Assembly: GCF_016808335.1 (NCBI RefSeq)
Contig: NC_053149.1
Span: 57,155,922-57,219,921 of the forward strand
Source of the DNA: Panicum virgatum
Lineage: Eukaryota > Streptophyta > Magnoliopsida > Poales > Poaceae
Reading direction: 5' to 3'
DNA: 64,000 bases
In this document: positions 37,190-48,400 of the stretch, one piece after another
How the letters are laid out: every line of letters begins with the position of its first letter
How positions within the stretch are numbered: the first letter of the stretch is position 1
Made by a program: the position numbers and the translations under genes
Notes under the pieces: model-generated
Databases searched by the model: none
What the model was told of the DNA's origin: nothing
Seen by the model: only the letters and a program-made list of their open reading frames with translations

Positions 37190-38118
37190 GGAAAAAGTCA
37201 GCATAACCCCCCACGAAGATGATACTTTATGACCGGAAGTCAGAGCTGCTCTTCACGGTTTGAGCTTGGCAACGATAACCGGTTGTGATGGCTTGCTTCG
37301 GAACCATCGGTGCGTGGTTCATGGGTGGCCTACCACGAGAAGTTGGAGCTGCTGGCGGCTTTGCTTCCATGCTCGGCAACGATAACCTATGGCAGTGTGT
37401 TGTGTTTGTGCTCAGCCGCGTCGTGTGGGTGGGTTGGCCTTTGGAAGCCCTTTGGCTTTCTGTTGTGCTAACTTTTCTTGTAAATATATTTCTATCGTCT
37501 TAATTGAGCGGCAGAGCTCCTGCCTTTTATTTCAAAAAAAAAACATAACCCCCCACCTATCGGCAGTCGGCTACTGATGGTGGGTGAGTACCGCTAGCAG
37601 GGATTCGAGGGAACCCCCGTTTAGAGATTCGGCCAGGGGTGTAAAACACGCAAGGATCTTATATAACTAATTTATAACAAAGTTATATATGATTCAATAA
37701 GTACCAAGTTTTTACTACCATTCAAATATATAATAGTTAGGTCCCTATAAAAATTTCACCACAATTGGACCATAGAAACTATATTTATGAATTATTCAAA
37801 TTAATTATAGAAAAGAATAGATCAAAATCTACAGCAAAAAATTTGTACTAACGTATACCATATTATATGTTCACTGTGTAGATCTGCTCATGTGGAGTCC
37901 AACAAAATTAGATTTAATTTTTCTATAATTTACTATGATTTTTTTATGATTCATCCGAAGTAAATAAAAAAATAAAAAAATAAAACCACCGTCCAAAACC
38001 GCTTGGGGTTATTTGTCCGGTTTTGGGGTTGGGGTGTGGAATACCCGGTTTTATAGATTGGGGTGGGGGGGTTAAGTAGCGACTGCCGATAGGTGGGGAG
38101 ATTATGTAGACTTTTTCC
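37190..38118. mobile_element. Mutator-like TIR element
   Basis: Ends GGAAAAAGTCAGCATAACCC and GTAGACTTTTTCC are inverted copies, and the 9 bp duplication TTTTATCTA lies at 37181-37189 and 38119-38127. With the nested LINE tail removed, the left end continues CTATCGGCAGTCGGCTAC and matches the complement of GTAGCGACTGCCGATAG near 38080, so the inverted repeats span about 45 bp. There is no transposase. Confidence 0.9.
37215..37543 (+). mobile_element. truncated LINE nested in the Mutator-like element
   Basis: A 329 bp insertion ending in an A-run, flanked by the 13 bp duplication CATAACCCCCCAC at 37202-37214 and 37544-37556. It ends with a LINE-like 3' tail (GAGCGGCAGAGCTCCTGCC then TTTTATTTC plus As). 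The insertion falls inside the left terminal repeat of its host element, so it is the younger event. The open frame at 37285-37503 is part of this tail and not a gene. Confidence 0.87.
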
Positions 38119-38127
38119 TTTTATCTA

Positions 38128-39494
38128 CTTCTGCTTATCCGAGTATTTTTATCTACTTCTGCTAATCTGACTCCACATCATTTCCAATGTCAGGAGAAAT
38201 CCTTATTCGTAACTGTATCGTGTAATATCCGTTCGCTTCACATTCGACAAGTAAAATGATTATACATTCCAATCCGATCAGCTTTCATCGCATTTTTTGG
38301 TCATCAACCTGATCTAACCGAGCGACAGTTTGATTCCTGCTCTTTAGTCCTACTTAACCATAAATTTAAATCTTAAAATTACACTTCCCATAGATCGTAT
38401 GAAGTAACTATTAATCCGGACTAACGTACGTTTTTTAATACACATTGCAATCACATTAAAATTGTTTGGTTTTTTTATGAAATGAATTTGTTTGGTTGGT
38501 TGTCAAGACTTGTCTTGATGTTAGGTGAGTACACTATCCACGACCTATGGAAAGTGTAATGTGCACGAGGGCTTGACGTCAAACAACAATGGAGAGGACT
38601 CGTGATATGGAGAAGCTTTGTTTTTTTCTTTTGAATAAAACATGGAGAAGCTTGCAGCACGAAGCATTTCTAGCTCATTGGCCATGGTGCTTCATTTCTC
38701 CCTCCTCAACATGCCCATTTGTAAAAAAATTTCTTAATATGGCTCGGCTAATGTCAGTCAGCTGAGCACACTATAATCCCTAAATTCGGTATCAATAATA
38801 GTCTGTGAGAAGAAGTCTCCTGTTCATTTTTTTTAAAAGGGGAAGACCGAATCCATTATATTTTGGTATATGCTAGTCTGATACAGTGATACTCTTGGTC
38901 ACTTGTATTTCATATGAATTATAATCCAGTTGTATGTGTATCGTTAATGCTTTCACGGACTTGGTACTAATCACTGTAGAACGTATGCTATTTACAAGCT
39001 TGACCCTCCCTACGTTTTCTCTCTCGCAGTCCGTCATTGATTGTACAGCAATAACAGCTCGTACAAAGATGAGAGTATTTACGAAGGAAGGAGCATACTA
39101 GAAGACATCTACCTGTAGGCCATCCCCAACCCTCCACCTAAGATGATTTTTATGTCATTGATTTCACTACCACCTAGAATGTTTAGCTTCTTTGGCACTA
39201 TATTAAATGTTTAGCTTCTGTCAGCCAACCAGCCAGCAGTACTGTTCTCTCATACTAAATCAGCATCATTCACCAGCTACCAGCCAGTTGACAATACTGT
39301 TCTCTCATAACAAATCAGCACCAGCCATCAGCCGCAGCCAAAAGAACACAGCGGAAGAAATTGGGTTTCATGCAAGATCCAGTTTCTACACAAGAACCTA
39401 TGCACTAGACACTACCAAATTTTGCATTGGAAGAGAGTAGTGTCCTCATGATAAGTAAACAACAAATATGATTGGTTGATAGATGAGAGAATAA
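38128..39494. other. intergenic DNA, no gene seen
   Basis: AT-rich. At about 39215-39350 two copies of a segment containing CCAGCCAG and ACTGTTCTCTCATA occur in tandem. The phrase CCATCCCCAACCCTCC near 39120 resembles a Tourist-type terminus, but no partner was found. Confidence 0.45.
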
Positions 39495-39818
39495 GGCCAG
39501 TCCCAACCCAAAAAACTATTAGTAGTTTCTATATTTGCCATGTCATATAGACAATACTCATAGAAACTATACCTCCAATGGATAGTTTCTTCAAAATAAA
39601 TTGCTATTCAATAATATCTCTTCTCTCTCCTATTCCTCTCCAATCCTCTCTTCTTTTGTCTTGGTTTTCGTGTGGACATAGTTTCTTGCATGAGACCTGG
39701 TTTCTTCATATTTTATTTTTTTCTCCTCATTAACTTTGCTGCCACCTCAGTTTTTTGTTTACATGACAACGTATTTAATGTTATGGAAACCAGCTGAGTT
39801 GGAGGGTTGTGAATGCTC
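39495..39818. mobile_element. Tourist-like MITE
   Basis: The 324 bp element starts GGCCAGTCCCAACCC and ends GGGTTGTGAATGCTC; these are imperfect inverted copies. The 3 bp duplication TAA flanks it at 39492-39494 and 39819-39821, as expected for Harbinger-type transposition. Confidence 0.6.
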
Positions 39819-40027
39819 TAATTGAGTATGTATTAATTATTGACCCATATGAAAAAACTATACATCGAGGGATATAATTCATAAATATAGTGTCTTGCTT
39901 ATGTGACGATATAGACATTATTTTTAAACACTATGCGAGTTCTGACTCAACTTGTTTTCTTCAAAAAAGGTTTTTTTTTACTCAACAATGGTTCTGCAAT
40001 TTGCATCTTGCAAGCAACTAGTCTACC

Positions 40028-40318
40028 GCTACGGTTCTGACTTTGCAGGTTATCTTCGGGGGAGCGTACTGGCTACAGTTTTGGGCGCAGCTGTAGCGTT
40101 ACGAGCACGCTAAGAGCGCACTCTTCGAGATGAGCAGAAACATAGAGATTATTGCTATGGAGCTAGTAAAAGGAGGGTGGAAGCAAAACTATCGTTTGCA
40201 GTAGTTCTTTGTCTAAATTGGAGACTAGTTGTGCTCTTCTTTCTTTGTAAACTTTGTAATAATTGGTTGTGTACATCCATGGATGTAGAGGCCGGATTCC
40301 TGATCCTTTTTCTAAAAA
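40028..40318 (+). mobile_element. 5'-truncated LINE tail
   Basis: A 291 bp insertion ending in a short A-run, flanked by the 12 bp duplication AACTAGTCTACC at 40016-40027 and 40319-40330. It holds only LINE 3' terminal sequence. It lies about 300 bp upstream of the O-methyltransferase start codon. Confidence 0.86.
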
Positions 40319-40615
40319 AACTAGTCTACCTCTAGCAATAAACTATGAGGTGATTACATTGGCTACTGATTTACTAGCGCGTAATACGGCATTAGTTGTT
40401 GACTTGCGTATAAAAACACACTTGCAAGATGAAGACGACAACCACCATTTCCAATTTTCCATGGAACGTCTGCGCGGGGCGACAAGAACCTAGGAACCGA
40501 TCTTGGATCTTCAAAGGCGTAGAAACACTGCGACAAACACGAACGCCGTTTTGTTTGACCTCAAGCCCAAACGCTAGTCACTTCTCGCTGAGTGCCCCAA
40601 GCTAGCCAACGAGCC

Positions 40616-41794
40616 ATGGACGCCACCGGCGATCAGCTCATGCATGCGCAGGCCGAGCTGTGGAACCACGTCTTCGCGTACATCAGATCCATGTCCCTCC
40701 GGTGCGCCGTCGAGCTCGGCATCCCCGACGCCGTGCACCGCCTCGGCAGCGCCGCAACGCTCACAGAGCTTGCCGCGGCGCTCTCCCTGCCGCCCTCAAG
40801 GGCGCCGTACCTGCGCCGCCTCATGCGGCTGCTCACGCACACCGGGTTCTTCGTCTTCGACGACGCGGCAGCCAGCTACGGGCTCACCCCGCTCTCGCGC
40901 CTCCTCGTGTCCGCGCCAGGCGTGGGTGGGCAGGGCCTATCGCCGTTCGCTCTCGCCATGCTGCACCCCATCGTCGTGTCGCCGTCCATGTCCCTGGCGT
41001 CCTGGTTCCGCGGCGCGGACGCCCGCACCGCCGCGGCGCGCGTCCCGTTCGAGGCCGCGCACGGGCGCGACCTCTGGGCGGTGGCGAAGGGCGACCGGGA
41101 GTTCGGCGCGGCGTTCAACGACGCCATGGCGTGCGACGGCCGGTTCGTGATGGACGTGCTCGTGCGCGATCACCGCGACGTGTTCCGGGGCCTCACCTCG
41201 CTGGTGGACGTCGGCGGCGGGTCCGGCGGCGCCGCCAGGGCCATCGCCGCCGCGTTACCGCACGTCAGGTGCAGCGTCCTTGAACTGCCGCACGTCGTCG
41301 CCAGCGTCCCGCAAGGCGAACGCGGCGGCGTGGAGTTCGTCGCCGGGGACATGTTCGAGAACGTCCCCAAGGCCGACGCCGTCCTCCTAAAGGTCCGGCG
41401 CCCACTTCGCTTCGCTACCAGCTCATCACTCTCCTCTCCTTTGCCATGTGAAACTGAACAACGACGTCGTGGTTGCTGACTCCTTGTGCAGTGGGTCCTG
41501 CATGGATGGGACGACGAGAAGTGCGTGCTCTTACTGCGGCGGTGCAGGGAGGCGATCCCTTCGAGGGAGGCCGGCGGCAGGGTGATCGTGATGGACCTGG
41601 TGGTGGGATCGAGCCCGGCAGACGAGAAGGCTACCGAGACGCAGCTACTGTGGGACGTGATGATGATGGGGGTGGTCGGGAGCCCCGAGCGGGACGAGCT
41701 CGAGTGGCGCAAGATCTTCGAGGACGCGGGCTTCAGTGCCTACAAGATCGTCGCCTTCCTCGGAATTCGGTCGGTGATCGAGGTCTACCCTTGA
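40616..41794 (+). CDS. plant small-molecule O-methyltransferase
   Basis: The enzyme transfers a methyl group from S-adenosylmethionine to a hydroxyl group of a phenolic or similar metabolite; the substrate cannot be read from sequence. Two exons, 40616-41392 and 41492-41794, give 359 residues, the usual length. The ATG at 40616 is the first in frame and gives the normal N-terminus. Visible parts: N-terminal dimerisation helices (ELWNHVFAYIRSMSLRCAVE, residues 15-34), the SAM-binding motif LVDVGGGSGGAARAI (196-210), DMFENVPKADAVLLK (245-259), the catalytic histidine block WVLHGWDD with His263, and the C-terminal LEWRKIFEDAGFSAYKI. The intron is 99 bp and falls just before the catalytic block, the common position in this family. 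It resembles the grass ZRP4/OMT group. No damage seen. Confidence 0.95.
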
Positions 41795-42459
41795 TTTCCT
41801 CTAGAACACGCAAGCTAATCTGCTCTCTGTTTCATTCTTCAGTCAAAATAGCCATTCTCAAACATTCATTGACAGTTCTACACGACTGGTCTCCCAGTAA
41901 GCTACCAGGAAAATGATTATTCATGTTATCATTGTTATGAATAGACAGGGCATCCACACACAACGCACCAGAATAAAGGTCCATAAGCAACATATCTTGA
42001 AACGAAGCAATAGTCTTACATACTGATACAATCACACGACCTAGGCACCAGTGCAAACACGGCTCATGACTGAGCTACAAAAGTCATACAGGAGCTCAGT
42101 TAAAGACACATAACCGGTACATCAAAGCTGACAGACCTTCCCATGAATCCAAATCTGCGAGCGAAGTACTTTTAGGGCACATCGTTAGCTTCATCGCACA
42201 ATGGGTCTGAAGGATAGCCACAAAAGTTACAATGGTGCATATCACGATACACAACCATAATACTTTGGGTGGCCAGGTGAGCCATGCAGAGGAATGGTTC
42301 ACCAATCATCCTTCCTTGACTCGTGCAGATGACTGATTAACATGAGCAGGCCAATGGAGGGAATGAGGTCAAAAGACAGCTTATGCACACACTGGGGTAC
42401 TGGGAAAGTACGTCTAATCTGAGTGCTTGAAAATACTTGGAAAGATTACTAAAGTAGCA
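41795..42459. other. converging 3' ends of OMT and ARF genes
   Basis: The two genes converge here. The segment should hold both 3' UTRs. No reading frame or repeat is supported. Confidence 0.5.
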
Positions 42460-45400
42460 TCACATTCCGAAGGGGGCGGCACAGAGAGCTGGAAGAGCAG
42501 CACTTGGGGTGGAGCGGTTGTACCCGAACAAGTCCAGCATCCGTGGATTCTGGCACTCAGCCTCATAACTCACTTCCTTCACGCCATCATCATCAGCTGG
42601 CAAGATCTTCTCAGTCAATGAGAAACCAAAAAGCCTGCAGCTAGTTTTGCGCACCTCCCTTCCACCAGACCCAATTTTAGCAGCATCTCCAGGTGCTGAA
42701 GCTCTCCTAGCCTCAAATTGATCCAAGCTAATTTGAGCAGGTATTTCATGCTGTGGCCTGGTCTGAGCTTCCCACGACATATCAAATGGGCGAGGCTGAC
42801 TGCCATTTGCAACTTCGCCAACAGACTTGTTTCCCAATCCAAGCTGGGACGACACAGTTTGGTTAAACATATGATTGGGATGAGGGGGCACTTGTGCTGC
42901 AGGTGGAGTACATAGTGTGAGAGAACATTCTTGAGCTGTGGCTGATAATCCATTAACAGCAGCTGGGGTATGCACATAACCACGCAGCCCATATCCGCCC
43001 TTCAGTGAACATGCCTCAGACATCATTCCTTGGAACATAGGAACTGCCTGAGAAATTTCTTGACCTTGCAAGACCTCTGAGAATCCAATAGATTCACTGA
43101 AGCCTACAGATTGGTAGGTAAAGCCAGAGTTCTGTACTGCAAGTCTGCCTGTTGGACCACTCAACATGCAGCTTCGTGCATTAGTAAGGAACCTATTAGC
43201 ATCAGAAGATTGAAATTTTGCAACCTCAGCTGTTTGAGGAGCACACGTAACACGATGAGTCCTAAAACCCATCAATTCTTGACCTTGCAAGACCCTGGGT
43301 AACTTTCCAGTTTCCACGGAGTCAGTACAACCATTCCCTGTAACATCCAACACAGTAGTTATTTAGCAGCTCAAGGATAGTGTACATACGTTCAGACATT
43401 AGTCTTGTGCTATGAGAACTTACACATTGTTGGAACATCCAAATTTCCCGGAGGGCATAACTTGGTTCTTTTAGAACTAGATGCGGACAGAGAATGGGCA
43501 GCAGAGACTGAGCCACCAACTATATCGATCTCCCATGGAGATACTCTATCTTGGCCATTGCATTCAGAACCATCCTCCCATCTTACCTGTACAAAAAGAC
43601 AACACATCAGCAATCAAGTATTACTTAATCAGCATAACGATGTTCATTATGAATAGACGGTTATAATTGAATTATCCTCAGCACGCATAGCATGTATTAT
43701 TTCTTATTTAAAAGGGAGGAAGCAAGTCAAACATCAGCAATTCTTGCTAAACAGCAGACATTTTCACCATTATGCTTTGATTGTGGATAAATACTTGTAG
43801 CTGAAGATCAAAACCTCAAAAAGTTTCCAAGTTCTTGCGCACATAGTGTGGTTTTAAAGTTTTCAGTCCCTGTGTAATATTCAGGCTGGTGGTTGAAGTC
43901 TCTCCTTATAAGCTTGCCACAGAATTGCATGCATGGTTATTTCTACCAGGTCAAATACGAAACATTGCATATAGCTATCACCCAGTCAACAATAGTGAGT
44001 TAACAACAGCTCAAGGCTAGTATCGTTCGTGTTGTTGCATTTCTCTTGCAGTGGGGATTCTATGCCAAAGTCCCTGCTTTATTGGTCGGAGACCTAAGAT
44101 GTTGCTTGGAAATCATTGTTTATTGCTTAGCATTCTCCTCTCATTACTCCCTTAACAAGACTGCAGTAGAAACCATCTTTACCAGAATCCAACCAGTCTC
44201 CAAAAGAGACTATATTTACATAAAAGCTTACCAGGCAGCCAGCAATAATGAGATCCAGAATCTAAAGCTCAATAAGATCAGCAGAAATGCGTACCAGCAG
44301 GCTTCTCCACTTTGAGCCAGGCCATTTCATGGGATCTACTTCACTATTGCCAACAACCATTCCAGATCGCCTAAAAGGATAGAATGTAAGAAACAGGAAT
44401 GTAATGCGTACAACAAAAATTAAGTTTAATTGGAAAAGAAACAGACCTTTCACTAACATCTTCATTCTGGCATTGGAAGTTGATCCTCGCTCCAATACAG
44501 ACTGGATGGTTGAGGCTCTTAAGGAACTTCCGGTAAGGAATTATATATTCTGAAGCAGCAGCTCTGCGGACAAAGAATTTTAAATGGAAATCTGTTTATT
44601 CTCAACCAACACAGAAGTCTCTCTTTACTTGGTTGGTATTAAATGTTGGAGTATATTGAGCCCATGTGTAGGCCCATCTAGAGGCCCATGAATAGGTATT
44701 ATATATACCCACCCTTCTAGGGTTGGAGGAATACATCCATTATTCCCTCCAATATGGTATCATTAGCCTAGGGTTAGCCTCTCTCTCTCCTCTCTCACAG
44801 CCGCCGCCGCCGGCGGCAGCCTTGGCCGGCCGCCGGCGCCCCCTCCTCTCTCCTTCCCTCTCCTCCCCTCCTCTGCTGCAGCGGCCGGATCCGCCTCCTC
44901 TGCTGGATCCGCTGCCGGCCGCCCTCCCTCCTCTGCTACCGCCGCCGCCTGGCCCCTGCCGGCCTGGCGCTGCCCGGCCGCCGCCGCGCTAGCCGCTGCC
45001 GCGAGACCTGCCGCGGGCGCGCCGCGCGCGCAATACGCCAACGCGGCCCTGGCGCCCCTCCCTGCCCCCGCTGCCGCCGCTGCTGATGGTGCAGCAGGGG
45101 TCCCACCCGCGGGAGCTGGCGCAGGGGACGCGGACGGTCCGGCCCTGCCGGACGCGGACGGTCCAGCCCTGCCGCCTGGGCTGCAGCTGCCTGGGCCGCC
45201 AGCTGCCTGCGCGCCGACCGCCGCTGCCCACGCCGCCGTCGATCCGGCCGTCCTGCGGGCCGCGGCACAACTGCTGCAGGCCGCAGGCGCCGATCCGGCT
45301 GCCCTGCAGGCCGCGCTGCCACTGCTACAGGATCCCGTAGCCGACGCTGCGGCCCACCGCGCCGCTGTCACCGCGGGCAAGCAGCCCGCCGCCGACGCCG

Positions 45401-48400
45401 CGCCTAATGCCGCATGGACCGGGCTCGGGATGTCGCCCGCGGATGCGCCACTCTCCGCCGCCGCCCTCCGCGAGCAGCAGGCCGACGCCGCTCTCGCCGC
45501 GGCCGCCGCCCTCCGCGGACAGCAGGCCGACGCCGCTCTCGCCGCGGCCGCCGATCTCCTACCCCCAGGCCGCGGGCACTGCTCCAGGGGGTACGCCGTG
45601 CAGGTATAGATGGCCATTTGGCCCGATACCCATGGGGGCCCGAAGCCCGGCCCATATTAGCCCGACCCGAGCACGGCACGGGCCCGAATATTATTGGGCT
45701 CGGGCCAGCACGGGCACGATAGCCGGGCCGTGCCTGGGCCTCAATCCCGGCCCATGGACGCGTCCAAGCACGGCCCGAAAAAGGGCGGCCCGATGGGTAG
45801 CACGATAGGCCCGTTTAAATACTATGTTATCCATTATCAAACCCAATTTAAACATTTTCGGGCCGCCGGGCCAAACGGGCCGGCCCGGCCCGGCCCGATT
45901 AAATCAATTTCGGGCCGTGCCTGGGCCGGGACTTCAGCCCATGGGCAGGCGCGGCACGGCCCGATAATATTTTCGTGCTTAAGCGGGTCGTGCCTAAACG
46001 GGCCGTGCTTAGACGGGCCCGTGCCGGGCCGGGCCGGGCCGCCCGTTTGGCCACCTATACGTGCAGGCCGCCATCGCGCCCGCCGCGCAGGCTCAGGCCG
46101 TCGCGCCCGCCGCGCGGGCCGCCGCCTCCCTCGCCGCCGCGCACGCTACGCAGGCCGTCGCGCCTAGGGACCCCGCGCGGACCGCTACCTCTCGTCGCGC
46201 ACGCCGCGCCGGTCCAGACCGTCGCGGGCCCTCGTTCTCGGCCCCAGCCGGTGGCCATGCTCGCCGCTGCTGCTCCCCTGTTCGCGCCGTTCTGGACACG
46301 GCCCGCTCCACCCAGCCAGCAGCTGACCAGACCTGGGGGGTGCAACCAGGCCGCACTGGCGCAATCCTTCAGCGGACGCCGCCGGTCTGCACCGAGTGGA
46401 TCGCCGACTCGGGTGCCTCCTTCCACACTACCCCACATGTCGGTATCCTTTCTTCTGTCCGACCCCCACACCCCTCTTGTCCTTCTTCCATCATGGTTGG
46501 TGACGGGTCTTGCCTTCCTGTCACCGCCGTGGGTTCTGCTCCTGGCTCATTTTGTCTTCCAAATGTCCTTGTTGCTCCTCAGATGGTTCATAACCTTCTT
46601 TCCATTCGTCAGTTTACAGCTGACAATTCTTGTTCCATCGAGTTTGATTCTTCTGGCCTCACTGTAAAGGATTCGGCCTCCCGGCGTCCGCTACACCGGT
46701 GTGACAGCACGGGGCCCCTTTACACCCTTCGCCTTCCTTCTTCCGCTGCACCAATCTCGTCTTCTTCTTCACCCTGGCCATCTTGGTCTGCCGCTTGTGC
46801 TACGACGCCGTCTTCCACCACCTGTCACTGCCGTCTTGGTCACCCTGACCGCGACGTTCTGGCTCAGCTCAGTCGTAGTACCGATGTTCCTGGTACTAGG
46901 ACTCCTGCTGAGCCCCTCTGCCATGCGTGCCAGCTCGGTCGTCATGTTCGGCACCCTTTTTCCTCTTCTTCTTCGCATGCGACGCATGCATTTGACCTTG
47001 TTCACTGTGACCTGTGGACCTCTCCTGTACTTACCCTTTCTGGTTATAAGTACTATCTGGTGGTCGACTGTGACCTGGTCGACGACTTCTCGCACGACTC
47101 TTGGACGTTTCCTTTGCGCGCCAAGTCTGAGACCTTCCCCACCCTCCTCCACTTCTTTGCCTGGGTGTCCACTCAGTTCGGCCTCACCGTTAAGGCCGTC
47201 CAGTGTGACAACGGGCGGGAGTTTGACAACTCCACTTCCCGTTCCTTCTTCCTGTCTCGGGGTGTTCAGCTGCGTATGTCTTGTCCGTATACCTCTCCTC
47301 AGAACGGCAAGGCTGAGCGGATGATTCGCACGACGAACAACGTTGTGCGCACCCTTCTGATCCAGGCTTCTCTGCCCCCGCGCTTCTGGGCTGAGAGCCT
47401 CCACACCGCCACCTACCTGCTCAACCGCCTTCCGTCCACTGCTTCTCCTGCTGCCACTCCACACCACGCTCTCTTCGGTACCCCTCCTCGCTACGACCAC
47501 CTTCGGGTCTTCGGGTGTGCGTGTTACCCTAACACCTCCGCCACCGCTTCTCACAAGCTGGCGCCCCGTGAGACTCATTGTGTGTTCCTCAGGTACTCCC
47601 CTGACCATAAGGGGTACCGATGCTTTGACCTCACCTCTCGCCGCGTTCTGATCTCCCGACACGTCGTGCGTTCTGATCTCCCGACACGTCGTCTTTGACG
47701 AGTCGGATTTCCCCTACTCTACCTCCTCTACACCTTCTCCTGACTCCGAGCTGGAGTCTCTGTTTCCGACTGACCCGGTGGTTCAGACACCGTTACATGT
47801 CTGTCCTTTTCCTGCAAGTTTTCCCGGCACGCCGGCACCGTTTCCGGTGATCCCTGCTGCGCCGAGCGCGGCCCCGGTGCCCGCGGTCGCGCCACGCGCG
47901 GTCGCCTGACCTCCGGTCGTGCCGCGCGCGGACCCGGTGTCTCCCGCTGCACCACGTGTGGCCCCGGTGCCTTCACCTGCACCTGCGCGGTACGCTCAGC
48001 CGGTGCAGGTGTACAGACGTCGCTCGGCGCCGACCCCGGCACCGCAGCGGTACGCTGAGCCGGTGCAGGTGTACCGGCGTCGTTCGGCGCCGATACCGGC
48101 GCCACCTCCTACTCCGGAGGCTCCTGCGACGCTGACACCGGAGCCGTCGCCGCCGCCGCCTCCGCCTCCTCCGGCTCCCTCTCGAGCTGAGCCGGAGGTG
48201 TACCACCCGCCAGTCATCCATCGGGATCCTCGGCTTATCCATCCCATGGTGACTCGGCGGATGGCGTCTCAGACTGCGACTCTCTCCGGTACCCTCCTCT
48301 GTCCGCGACGCCTTGGTGGATCCTTACTGGCGTCGCGCGATGGAAGAGGAGTACGCGGCTCTTCTTGCCAACCAGACGTGGGACCTCGACCGCGTCCGTC

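Noticed and set aside
37285..37503. 72-codon frame with hydrophobic stretches
   Set aside because: Belongs to a LINE 3' tail flanked by a 13 bp target duplication.
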